64,000 nucleotides of DNA from Candidatus Obscuribacterales bacterium (GTDB lineage: Bacteria > Cyanobacteriota > Vampirovibrionia > Obscuribacterales > Obscuribacteraceae). Position 1 is the first letter of the stretch; every line of letters starts with the position of its first letter. The position numbers and the translations under genes are program-made. Below the pieces are notes generated by a model that worked only from the letters and a program-made list of their open reading frames with translations, had not been told where the DNA came from and searched no databases. Below are positions 56,302 through 64,000 of the stretch, in pieces. Location: positions 372,001-436,000 of the forward strand of contig JAKFVQ010000007.1 in assembly GCA_021732085.1 (NCBI GenBank). Direction: 5' to 3'.

Positions 56302-58038
56302 ATGCAATTTAACCCCGGCGACACTATTGACGAGAAATATAAAGTACTTTCGATCCTCGGAACCGGCGGCTTCGGCTCCGTTTATCTAGTAAATGAAATG
56401 CAGCTGAACAGAACGGTAGCACTGAAAGTGCTGACGAAATTTTCGGTGCATGACCCGATTCATCTGAAACGCTTTGAACGCGAAGCTCAAATACTCAGTA
56501 AAATGAGCCATCCAAACATTGTAAGCATTCACCGCTTTGGCTGGATCGAAAAGAAGGCACCTTATTTAGTGCTTGAGAATGTGCAAGGCGAATCGTTGCG
56601 CGACCGCCTTGCTCGCGAGTCAGCGCTATGCTGCTCCGATTCTGTTGAAATTGCAAGACAAATGGCAGTCGCATTGAATTACGCACATAGCCATTCGGTC
56701 ATCCATAGAGACCTCAAGCCGGAGAATCTATTAATAGCAAACGATGAGCGCGACGGCGCCTTCGTCAAACTGATTGATTTCGGATTGTCAAAGCAAAGCA
56801 GCTCCCTGGCAGAGACCTTAACTGATACTGGCTCCGTTTTTGGTACGCCAAACTATATGAGCCCAGAGCATTGCTTAGGCAAGGAACTCACATTTCAAAG
56901 CGATATATATTCGCTCGGCTGCATACTTTTCGAAATGATTTGCGGCACGCCTCCTTTTGAGAGCAAGAATCTTCCGGATACTATTCTCAAGCAAGTCTCG
57001 CATGCCACGCCCAGCATCGGAGCTGAGCAAGAATCGAATGAAATCAGCAATAAGCTCGACAAAATAATTGGAAAGTGCACAAGCAAGAATCCAACCGAAA
57101 GATACAGCGACTACGAATCGCTAATTCAAGCGTTAAACGACGATTCTTTGCTCAACTGCAAGCAAAAGCTGAACCGGAACCGGGCAGCACAGAGCGAAGG
57201 AATTAAGAAACTGCCAATCACCGGAGCTATCGCTCTTGGAGTAATTTGCCTTATTGTGGGCGGAGCTGCCCTATTTAACCATCAAAATAGCATAAGCAAA
57301 TCTGGCAAGATGGAAAGCTTAGTAAATTCGGCAGCCGCAGAGTGCCGCGGCTGCACTCCAAGCGAAATGGAATACTCAAAATTTGAGAAACTTCTTCAGG
57401 GAGGATTTAAGCCAGAGGCTCGAGAATATGCGCTATCCACTCTAAAATTGATTTTGAAATCCAGCAAAGAAAAATTTGAGGCTAGTCCTCTCAACAGCGA
57501 CAACGCAGTCGATCGCAAGGACATAGATCGACTTGAAAAGATTAGCAGTTTCCTTTTGGCTGATACAACGGACCGCCTGCAATGGTCAAGAATCCACGCG
57601 CTAGTGTCTGCGCGCACAGGTGGCGCATCAAGCGATGATGTGATCTTGAAGATCCCTTTTGCAAGAAACACGGTTAAGCTAAAAATTACAGCAGCTCTAA
57701 AAAAAGGCGCTATAAATGAGGTTCTGGCAGACGACATCGTCGGTTACTGCTGGCGATTGGCAGAGATGGGCGACAAGGATAAAAAGCAATATATCGATGT
57801 TGCTAGTTCTTTCGTCCGCAAATACCGATTTGTCCGGCGCGAATGCGAGCTTTACCTGTTCCTTACGGATTATTATTTGGAACGAGGCGAGTTACAAAAA
57901 GCGCAGGAGCAGTTCGCTAAAGCTGGATCAGTGCTGAAGGCATTAAAGCAAGCGAATTCTGACGGAATCGGCTATCTCGATAACGATTTTAATAGGCGTG
58001 CCGACGCATTAAAGCGAAAGGCAATCTCTGCACAGTAA
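56302..58038 (+). CDS. Membrane Ser/Thr protein kinase
   Basis: 578 residues. Residues ~12-285 are a Hanks-type kinase: glycine loop LGTGGFGSVYL, Lys 42 in VALKVL, HRDLKPENLLI, DFGLSK, and SPEHCLGKELTFQSDIYSLG. A basic linker leads to one membrane helix at ~305-327 (AIALGVICLIVGGAALF). The outer part (~330-578) is helical with a CRGC pair and a TPR-like end (YYLERGELQKAQEQFAKAG), probably a sensor. The gene follows the aminotransferase by 18 bases. Its targets are unknown. Confidence 0.92.
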   Translation: MQFNPGDTIDEKYKVLSILGTGGFGSVYLVNEMQLNRTVALKVLTKFSVHDPIHLKRFEREAQILSKMSHPNIVSIHRFGWIEKKAPYLVLENVQGESLRDRLARESALCCSDSVEIARQMAVALNYAHSHSVIHRDLKPENLLIANDERDGAFVKLIDFGLSKQSSSLAETLTDTGSVFGTPNYMSPEHCLGKELTFQSDIYSLGCILFEMICGTPPFESKNLPDTILKQVSHATPSIGAEQESNEISNKLDKIIGKCTSKNPTERYSDYESLIQALNDDSLLNCKQKLNRNRAAQSEGIKKLPITGAIALGVICLIVGGAALFNHQNSISKSGKMESLVNSAAAECRGCTPSEMEYSKFEKLLQGGFKPEAREYALSTLKLILKSSKEKFEASPLNSDNAVDRKDIDRLEKISSFLLADTTDRLQWSRIHALVSARTGGASSDDVILKIPFARNTVKLKITAALKKGAINEVLADDIVGYCWRLAEMGDKDKKQYIDVASSFVRKYRFVRRECELYLFLTDYYLERGELQKAQEQFAKAGSVLKALKQANSDGIGYLDNDFNRRADALKRKAISAQ

Positions 58039-58145
58039 GAGTCAGTTCAATCGCTATTACGGATGGCACCGTTAACGCGTCCGGTGCTGCAACCTAAAGA
58101 AGTATCTGAAGCTCAATAGTAAGAACAAAGTAGAAAGAACGTAGT

Positions 58146-58370
58146 TTACTTATGCGAGACTTTCGTTTTCAGCAACTGTTCTTGTGCATCAGCGCGCAAA
58201 TCGTATAAGGCTTTGTCGTTGCAACCCGACTTGATTAAATCATCAATGATAGTCATCGCCTTTTTGCATTCCTCAGCGGATGCGGATTTATCATCGGCAT
58301 GAGCAGGCGCGGCAGCGCAAGCAAGACCGGAAACCATTATCACAAACGCTAGTGCTCTTTTGATACCCAT
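58146..58370 (-). CDS. 74-residue exported Cys-pair protein
   Basis: Start at the ATG at 58370, which has GCGAGG just upstream. The signal peptide is clear, with a cut after PAHA. The mature ~48 residues contain AEECKKAMTIID, then GCNDKALYDLRADAQEQL: two Cys 15 positions apart (C-x14-C), likely a disulfide. The same pattern is found in the divergent gene at 58798. No family recognised. It may be a small periplasmic or secreted factor. Confidence 0.7.
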   Translation of the reverse strand: MGIKRALAFVIMVSGLACAAAPAHADDKSASAEECKKAMTIIDDLIKSGCNDKALYDLRADAQEQLLKTKVSHK

Positions 58371-58797
58371 ATGCCTCGCCCCTTTAGACGCTCCGCTGGT
58401 TTGCCTGGGCGCCTGTCGCCCTTCTCGCCAACTCGGCTTAACTAGTACATCTAACTCACGCCCCAAATACGATTGCATTCTGCCCAAGGAAACCATCGAT
58501 CGTTATAGGTTAACCGGCAATTTTGAGAATCCTTTGAGACCAGGTTCTCATGTTTTTGTCTACGGCACGGCCCCAAATAAATAGAGGGAAAAAGATTAAA
58601 CGACAAAAAATCCTCCTTTTCAGATTTTTCTCAAAGATGCGCCTCATACTGCTGAAAATCGAGGACCTGGTAAAAAGGTCCGCCAATGCGATACAGCATT
58701 AATCTGCTGCCTTCGGAAAGTCACAAAGATGAACTGCCTTTGTCTCTAACACAAGTTATCTTGTTGAGTACGAAGGCTCGGGTAAAGGATCAAAGAA
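58371..58797. other. Divergent intergenic region, about 430 bases
   Basis: Separates the two small Cys-pair genes. It holds a hairpin with one bulge (58524-58532 with 58543-58550) followed by TGTTTTTG, a terminator-like element on the plus strand with no plus-strand gene directly before it, and the short palindrome GGACC-N9-GGTCC at about 58670-58690. A long frame upstream of the minus gene lacks protein character. Confidence 0.4.
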
Positions 58798-59094
58798 ATG
58801 AGACTCAAAGTTATACAGCTAAACAGTATGGGCGTTCTGATTAGCACAATCGGGGTACTGGCATCAATATTAATGGCGTCAGTGGATGTTGTTTCAGCAC
58901 GTTCAATAGTTAATCACGGCTCCTCACGCGAAGATTGCATAAAAGCTCTGGAGATGATCAACTCAATGGAAATGGAAGGATGCGAAGATCCTACACTTAC
59001 TGAGCTCCGAAGAGATGCGTTGAATGAACTGCAATCACAAGACATTAAATCAGGGCGATGCGAATCACTGAAAATTAAACCGGCAAGAAACTAA
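58798..59094 (+). CDS. 98-residue exported Cys-pair protein
   Basis: Signal peptide or anchor in residues 10-34 with a cut near VVSA. The mature part repeats the pattern of the divergent neighbour: SREDCIKALEMI, then GCEDPTLTELRRDALNEL, again C-x14-C-x-D-x2-L-x2-L-R-x-D-A. A third Cys lies in GRCESLK near the end. The two proteins are thus paralogs. The gene converges on cdaA with 5 bases between stops. Confidence 0.7.
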   Translation: MRLKVIQLNSMGVLISTIGVLASILMASVDVVSARSIVNHGSSREDCIKALEMINSMEMEGCEDPTLTELRRDALNELQSQDIKSGRCESLKIKPARN

Positions 59095-59099
59095 GTGAA

Positions 59100-60131
59100 T
59101 CAAGCTGGTTCTGCTGATTCTTCTTGTTTATAGTCTTCTCGATCATGAGGCTCTTTTGTGGGCGACGCTTCATCTCTATGGTCCTTCGGAAAGTCGGTAG
59201 CTCTCCTGCGTGGATGTTCTGCGCTAACTCTATCTGGCGAGAGAGTTCGTCGCCGATTGAACAGCTGCAAGAATGACTGAAGCGGTGTCTGTGATTCAAT
59301 AGCTTTTTGATCTTCTTCAGTTTGATGGTACATATAATTGAGCGCATCTGCAAGCTCATCAGCACTATTGTAGCGGACAAGCATCCCGCGGTTAGCAGCT
59401 GATATAGCGCCTGTTTCCTCGGATGCAACAATGCACAATCCATCGTAGCGCTCTGACAATCCTAATGCTGCTCTGTGCCTGGTCCCGTAGCGATGATTCA
59501 GTTTAGTGCTGTCAGTCATTGGCAAGATTACGCCGGCAGCAACTATTTTATTCTGCCTGATCACAACAGCGCCATCGTGTAACGGCGATGACGAATGAAA
59601 GATGCTTATGAGCAAACTCGAATTCACATCGGCATTTATTGTAGTACCAGGACTTATGTAGTCCCGCTCCCCTTCAGGTGGCTCAACAACGATCAATGCG
59701 CCAGTTTTGCTGCGAGACAATTCACGAACAGCTTGAATGATCTGCTCGATGACTTCCTTTGCTTTTTCATTGTGCGTATCTGAAATCGCCAGGTCAACAC
59801 GAAAACGGGTTCTACCCAGATATCCCAAACCACGCCTCAGCTCCGGCTGGAAAACAATTACAACTGCAATCAAAAGAACAGGGATCATCTCACGCAAAAT
59901 CGCCGTGATTATCGTCAGCCCCATAAAGTAGCAAACGAGCCAGAAACTGACAAAGAACATGACGCCCTTCACCAGACGCTCGGCTTGTGTGCCGTGAATG
60001 CGCCCCCAGGTCCAAACAATCGCATAAGCAATAATCAAAAACTGCAAGACGATCTTTGCCGTTTCCCAGGCGTTAAATCGATGGTCAAGGTCCGCCATCA
60101 TATATATCTGGTGCCAGATATCTTCCATCAT
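59100..60131 (-). CDS. cdaA: Diadenylate cyclase CdaA type
   Basis: 343 residues; ATG overlaps the lysA stop as ATGA. Makes the second messenger c-di-AMP. Three N-terminal membrane helices (residues ~28-95), then the DAC domain with the catalytic SPLHDGAVVI and RYGTRHRAALGLSE motifs, and a polar, Glu/Arg-rich tail of ~70 residues not needed for catalysis. The pairing with lysA is also seen in cyanobacteria, as I recall. c-di-AMP commonly controls potassium and osmotic balance. The tail may be a regulatory or interaction segment. Confidence 0.95.
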   Translation of the reverse strand: MMEDIWHQIYMMADLDHRFNAWETAKIVLQFLIIAYAIVWTWGRIHGTQAERLVKGVMFFVSFWLVCYFMGLTIITAILREMIPVLLIAVVIVFQPELRRGLGYLGRTRFRVDLAISDTHNEKAKEVIEQIIQAVRELSRSKTGALIVVEPPEGERDYISPGTTINADVNSSLLISIFHSSSPLHDGAVVIRQNKIVAAGVILPMTDSTKLNHRYGTRHRAALGLSERYDGLCIVASEETGAISAANRGMLVRYNSADELADALNYMYHQTEEDQKAIESQTPLQSFLQLFNRRRTLSPDRVSAEHPRRRATDFPKDHRDEASPTKEPHDREDYKQEESAEPA

Positions 60132-61477
60132 TTCCTCGAAAAGCGCGAAGGAACACGATCGTTCCGGATTATGTCGTCGTTGCTTTCACGCTCGACAATA
60201 ATTTCGGCGCTGCCGTCTTTTACCAAAACACAGGCTGGGCGAGGACTCCGGTTGTAATTTGACGCCATACTGAAGTTGTAAGCTCCGGTACCGAATATGG
60301 CAATCAAATCCCCTGAGTTCGCATCCAGATATGTCTCTTTTATGATTATATCGCCTGACTCACAATACTTGCCTACAATAGAGCGCGGTTCAGTTGCCGG
60401 TGGGCAATCAGCACGATTTGCCAGAGCCGCTGTATAGATTGACTGATACGTAATTGGACGAGGATTGTCCGCCATGCCCCCGTCTACAGCGATGAATTTG
60501 GCTCCGCCCGGCAATTCCTTGCAGTGCCCAACTCTGTAGAGCGTCAGCCCGGAAGGTCCAACTATCGAGCGCCCAGGTTCGACCAAAAGCCTCGGCAAGC
60601 TCAGCGAACGACGCTCGAACGCCTCAATCACCTGTTTTGCAACTCCTCTAGCCCAACTTGATGCGCCAACGGGATCATCGCTGCCTGAATATTTGATCGC
60701 GAGCCCGCCGCCTACATCGAGAGTGCGAAGTTCAAATGAAAGCTCTTTCTTCAGCTGCTCAGCTAAGTCGGCAAGGATCTCTGCATTTTCCAGATACGGC
60801 TCTAGCTTCTGTGCCTGACTTCCAATATGCGCGTGCAAGCCTTCGACGTCCAAACTTTCATACGAGAGAGCCTTCTCTACAGCGGTTTTGATCTGCGTCA
60901 GTGGAATTCCAAATTTGCTGTCATGTTGCCCGGTCTTTATGTGTTGATGGGTATCTGGTTCCACCCCTGGTATCACTCTGAAAAGCACGCGGGCTTTCTT
61001 TCCCAGTTGAGAAGCAACTTTCGCCAACAGCTCCAGTTCAGAGAAATTATCGACGACAATGGTTACATCGCCATAGATGAGGCCGGCACTGAGTTCAGAC
61101 TCCGACTTATTGTTGCCGTGCATATAAATGCGATCAGCTGGGAAGCCCGCTTGCTTTGCCGTGAACAGCTCACCTTCAGATACCACATCGAGTCCCAAAT
61201 CAAGCATGTCCACGAGCTTGCACATTGCCAGGCAGAGGAATGCCTTTCCAGCATAGAGGACTTGCCAGTTCGGATAAATCGAGAGCCCATCCTTATAAGC
61301 CGAGACCCCATCCAAAATAGTTTGTTCATCGATCACCCAGAGCGGGGTACCGAACTGTTTTGCCAACTCGTTTGAATCGCACCCGCCGACCCAAAGGTGA
61401 CCCTGGGTATCGACTTGACATGATATTGGACGAATCTGGGTGTTTGGCGCTGTCGCCGAATCGCGCGGAGCAGTCAT
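60128..61477 (-). CDS. lysA: Diaminopimelate decarboxylase
   Basis: 449 residues from the ATG at 61477; an in-frame TTG at 61507 is less likely. PLP enzyme that makes lysine from meso-diaminopimelate. PLP Lys in VLYAGKAFLC (~residue 77), specificity and phosphate loops in HAHIGSQ and EPGRSIVGPSG, and the active Cys in GKYCESGD from the partner subunit. The final TGAYNFSMASNYNRSPRP is typical. Its stop overlaps cdaA by four bases, so translation is coupled. The upstream gene lies 51 bases away on the same strand. Confidence 0.96.
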   Translation of the reverse strand: MTAPRDSATAPNTQIRPISCQVDTQGHLWVGGCDSNELAKQFGTPLWVIDEQTILDGVSAYKDGLSIYPNWQVLYAGKAFLCLAMCKLVDMLDLGLDVVSEGELFTAKQAGFPADRIYMHGNNKSESELSAGLIYGDVTIVVDNFSELELLAKVASQLGKKARVLFRVIPGVEPDTHQHIKTGQHDSKFGIPLTQIKTAVEKALSYESLDVEGLHAHIGSQAQKLEPYLENAEILADLAEQLKKELSFELRTLDVGGGLAIKYSGSDDPVGASSWARGVAKQVIEAFERRSLSLPRLLVEPGRSIVGPSGLTLYRVGHCKELPGGAKFIAVDGGMADNPRPITYQSIYTAALANRADCPPATEPRSIVGKYCESGDIIIKETYLDANSGDLIAIFGTGAYNFSMASNYNRSPRPACVLVKDGSAEIIVERESNDDIIRNDRVPSRFSRK

Positions 61478-61528
61478 TTTCTCACTTGCTTGAATTGTTA
61501 GGTACAAAACAAGCAGTATTATCCCATG

Positions 61529-62572
61529 TTAGACCCGGGCGACGGCTCGTCCACGGCCACCGGCATGATGATGCTCCGAAGTCCGCCTGATGCGTGACTG
61601 AGTACGAACAGCCTGGGCCACCGCCTCTTGTGATGCTGTTCTTCTTCGCTCTGCCTGAGTTTGCGGCGAGTCTGGCGCTTGAGGAGCCTGAGGAGCCCGG
61701 GGAGGCCGCGGCGGTTGCGGAGGCTGCGGCATCTGAGCCTGCATAGCAGCCTGGGGCGGCGAGAAGTCTTGCGCCGTGTATCTGGGCGAAGCAGCCATGG
61801 ATGGGCTAGAAGCGGCATAAGTCGGGCTGAAGTCATAGCGAGACTCAAGCCCTGTCAGGCTAAAGCCAAAATGCTGAGCGTCCTTGTATGTGAGGATAGA
61901 GGCATGAACACGGCAGGGCTGAGAAGCCAAAACTCGTTTAGCCTCCTGCGGCGTCGCTTTCAGCCAACCATCATGAGCACTGTACATCCCAACGACCTTG
62001 CCAGCCGCGATGTAGACTATGCAAACTGTTTGATCACTGTCGCTGTTAATGAGAACGCAGCCAGGCAGACCGCAGCGAAGAAGCGAGTTCACGGCATAGT
62101 CGAAGCTTTGACCTGTATCATGAGAAAAGCCCAAATCAAGCGTCTCTCCGTAGAAGAGTGAGGCGGCGGCAAGAACCATTTCTTCCGGCAATTCGTATGC
62201 ATCGAGCACATTGCCTGGAGCGGCCAAATCAGCAAGAGCACACTTATGGGCGTCTTGAGCCAAATACTGCCCTCGCATGCCTTTTTGACCGTAAATGCAG
62301 CCGACGACTCGACCGCGATAAAGCAGGATTGCTGAGCGCGATCGTCTTTGCGGCGATGTAATCTTCAAGCAGCCAGTGCGTTTAGAGCCTTCCAGACTAA
62401 CCAAGAGATGGTGGAATCGAATCGCCAGAGTATCGCGGATCTCATGCATCGCCTTCTCATAGGCGTCGGGCATCAATCCGATAGACCGACGAATTGTGCG
62501 CGGCATCGCAACAACGTTCTGGCCCAAAATCTTCCGCGTTGCCTGATCGTTCTTGTTGCGAAATCGGAACAT
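61529..62572 (-). CDS. PATAN-like repeat protein with Pro-rich tail
   Basis: 347 residues from the ATG at 62572, which follows GGGAGG; an earlier in-frame start is weaker. Two halves each look like a PATAN/DUF4388-type module: GCLKITSPQRRSRSAILLYR then RVVGCIYGQ, and VLINSDSDQTVCIVYIAAG then KVVGMYSA. Such modules occur in cyanobacterial signalling proteins. Residues ~245-347 are Pro, Ala, Gln and Arg-rich and probably disordered, with a basic end. Several Cys are spread through the core. It is likely cytoplasmic and regulatory; the assignment is by pattern only. Confidence 0.6.
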   Translation of the reverse strand: MFRFRNKNDQATRKILGQNVVAMPRTIRRSIGLMPDAYEKAMHEIRDTLAIRFHHLLVSLEGSKRTGCLKITSPQRRSRSAILLYRGRVVGCIYGQKGMRGQYLAQDAHKCALADLAAPGNVLDAYELPEEMVLAAASLFYGETLDLGFSHDTGQSFDYAVNSLLRCGLPGCVLINSDSDQTVCIVYIAAGKVVGMYSAHDGWLKATPQEAKRVLASQPCRVHASILTYKDAQHFGFSLTGLESRYDFSPTYAASSPSMAASPRYTAQDFSPPQAAMQAQMPQPPQPPRPPRAPQAPQAPDSPQTQAERRRTASQEAVAQAVRTQSRIRRTSEHHHAGGRGRAVARV

Positions 62573-62702
62573 TATGCCTCCCGAGCTGGGGGTGAGAAGT
62601 ATGGTGATACAAAATGAGACTAACAAAGCCGGCAAGCGTCGTCACTGGTAGAACTACGTATCATCTACTAGCCTGTGGCGTCCATACGAGAGAGCGCGTA
62701 GA

Positions 62703-62733
62703 AGCTTCGCCAGGACGCAACTCCGGCGAAGCT
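62703..62733 (-). terminator. Stem-loop after yraN
   Basis: Nine-base perfect stem AGCTTCGCC/GGCGAAGCT (62703-62711 with 62725-62733) and a 13-base loop, located 70 bases downstream of the yraN stop on the minus strand. Only a short T-containing tail follows, so it is a weak terminator or a transcript-end structure. Confidence 0.4.
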
Positions 62734-62802
62734 GAAGATCTCTTCATTGTGAACAATCGCAAAGTCGGGATGCAAAGACAAGGCAAGAGTTTCTGGCTTT
62801 TC

Positions 62803-63252
62803 TCAATAAAAAGCGTTTTCGACATGGCTTATGCGCGGCTCCTGATGAGCGAGTCCACCATTTTCGTAGATATTAATTACTATGACATCGTAGCGCCAAC
62901 GCCCGCAGTTAAAGTCTTTTGCCGAAAGATAAGCTTGCGCGGCACGAATAATCCGCTGTTGCTTGCGGTATCCGACGGCTTCAAAACCGATCTCAGGTAT
63001 GCCAAAGGGCTCAACTCCCAGGCTTCGGGTCTTTACTTCAACAAAGACGATGATTTGTTCTGGAGACAGCGCAATAATGTCGATTTCACCTGAGCGGCCC
63101 GCTCGAAAGTTGCAGATGAGAATATGATAGCCACGCTCTTCCAGAAAGGCGGCTGCCATTTGCTCACCCTCTGTTGCAATTCGCTTTGCGTTCAAGTGGG
63201 ATCGTACCTTCGTCGGTACTCGGGCGGGGTATAATCGTTGATTCTCAGTCAT
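62803..63252 (-). CDS. yraN: YraN-family endonuclease-like protein
   Basis: 149 residues. UPF0102/YraN fold of the restriction-endonuclease superfamily: AAAFLEERGYHILICNFR, then GEIDIIALS and IVFVEVKTRS, with the catalytic Asp, Glu and Lys, and a final YDVIVINI. The family sits in DNA-processing contexts but its target is unknown. The ribosome site GGAGG is part of a perfect palindrome CCTCCGGAGG at 63261-63270. It is divergent from serS by about 90 bases. Confidence 0.92.
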   Translation of the reverse strand: MTENQRLYPARVPTKVRSHLNAKRIATEGEQMAAAFLEERGYHILICNFRAGRSGEIDIIALSPEQIIVFVEVKTRSLGVEPFGIPEIGFEAVGYRKQQRIIRAAQAYLSAKDFNCGRWRYDVIVINIYENGGLAHQEPRISHVENAFY

Positions 63253-63343
63253 GCTGTGCTCCTCCGGAGGAAGTCGTTTAACGTAGTTGGCTCTAATTAG
63301 TTAGACGACAAGCGAGTTGTCAAAGTTCAACGGAAAAACAAAA

Positions 63344-64000
63344 ATGCTCGACATAAAAATCGTTCGTGATCATCAAGAAGACATTCAAAAAGCGCTGAAC
63401 CGCCGCAACGGTCAATGGTCGATTGAACAATTGATCGAAGTCGACAAGAAATGCCGCGAAATTCAAGGTGAGTGGGAGGCGCTGCGACGCCGCTCCAATG
63501 AGATTTCGGAGCAATTTAAAACCGGCAAGGTTCCGAAAGATCAAATGGACGTTTTCCGCGCCGAAAGCAAAGAACTGAAAAAGAAATTAGAAGAAATCGA
63601 ACCGCAACTCAAAAATTTAGAGGAAGAGCGAAACACGCTTCTCCTCTCAATCCCCAACCCTCCTGATCCGTCAGTTCCAGATGGAGAAGACGAGAATGGC
63701 AATCAAGTCGTAAAAGAATGGGGCACCATTCGCGATATCAAGGATCCCAAGCACCACTACGAACTTGGTGCTGAACTTGGACTCTTAGACTTCGAACGCG
63801 GCGTTAAATTGGCCGAGTCGCGCTTCACGGTTCTTATGAACATGGGAGCAAAAATCGAGCGTGCGTTGATGAATTTCATGCTTGATCTTCACGGTGCAAA
63901 AGGCTACATCGAAGTCTTCCCTCCGATCCTTGTGAATCGCCAGTGCATGATTGGTACAGGACAGCTTCCGAAATTCGAAGGCGACTTCTATAAAGTCGAA
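63344..64000 (+). CDS. serS: Seryl-tRNA synthetase, 5' part
   Basis: The gene runs off the right edge after 219 codons, exactly in frame. It begins MLDIKIVRDHQEDIQKALNR with the N-terminal antiparallel coiled-coil arm (to ~residue 110: RRRSNEISEQFKTGK, KELKKKLEEIEPQLKNLEEE) that grips tRNA-Ser. The turn to the catalytic domain carries SIPNPPDPSVP, then KHHYELGAELGLLDFERG and AKIERALMNFMLDLH, followed by the first part of the class II core with GTGQLPKFEGDFYKVE. Typical bacterial serS. Confidence 0.97.
   Translation, partial: MLDIKIVRDHQEDIQKALNRRNGQWSIEQLIEVDKKCREIQGEWEALRRRSNEISEQFKTGKVPKDQMDVFRAESKELKKKLEEIEPQLKNLEEERNTLLLSIPNPPDPSVPDGEDENGNQVVKEWGTIRDIKDPKHHYELGAELGLLDFERGVKLAESRFTVLMNMGAKIERALMNFMLDLHGAKGYIEVFPPILVNRQCMIGTGQLPKFEGDFYKVE

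Overview
The window reads as a chromosomal segment of a non-photosynthetic relative of cyanobacteria, most likely of the Vampirovibrionia/Melainabacteria type (Obscuribacter-like). This is inference, since no marker was searched. It rests on the lysA-cdaA gene pair, which I recall as a cyanobacterial arrangement, a response-regulator/Ser-Thr-kinase fusion, several exported TPR, TonB-C-like and LysM proteins, and a Gram-negative envelope (outer-membrane barrel, lipoprotein). There are no photosynthesis genes, and a glutaminyl-tRNA synthetase is present, which I recall as usually absent from photosynthetic cyanobacteria. Genes are dense, mostly in short same-strand runs, with several 4-base ATGA stop/start overlaps.

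Left part (1-17.8 kb): the 3' end of a cysteine-rich exported protein, then an operon of a TPR protein and two TonB-C-like exported paralogs. Next come an OPT transporter, a GlpQ-type phosphodiesterase and a MATE exporter, two unknown proteins, and a minus-strand group of cytochrome P460, slipin and photolyase. Two very small proteins behind a dyad-containing promoter follow, then an atypical lysyl-tRNA synthetase and a fatty-acid desaturase.

Accessory island (17.8-21 kb): a zinc-ribbon protein that matches only the N-terminal part of an IS1595-type transposase. Its stop codon lies inside the first unit of a tandem array of thirteen and a half palindromic units with a 74-base period. A possible SD-masking hairpin sits just upstream. 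After the array come a small Asp-rich protein and a glycine-rich repeat protein, facing each other across a strong hairpin terminator.

Minus-strand block (21-37.8 kb): in transcription order, a secreted protein, a secreted TPR protein overlapping a full-length but divergent RNA polymerase beta subunit with no rpoC beside it, a glycine-rich repeat protein with a two-helix membrane hairpin, a small exported protein, a replication-relaxation-like winged-helix protein ending at a terminator, then AddB-like and AddA-like recombination nucleases.

Right part (38-64 kb): two giant tandem LysM proteins with a shared C-terminal tail, a REC-kinase fusion, an outer-membrane protein, a NarL-type regulator, DUF2993 and GerMN proteins, and a SulP transporter. 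Housekeeping genes follow (glnS, rpmE, pyrF, a class V aminotransferase) with a membrane Ser/Thr kinase. Then come two tiny paralogous exported Cys-pair proteins, a run of yraN, a PATAN-like gene, lysA and cdaA, and the start of serS. The best candidates for something undescribed are the zinc-ribbon/palindrome array and the orphan RpoB in its envelope-gene operon.
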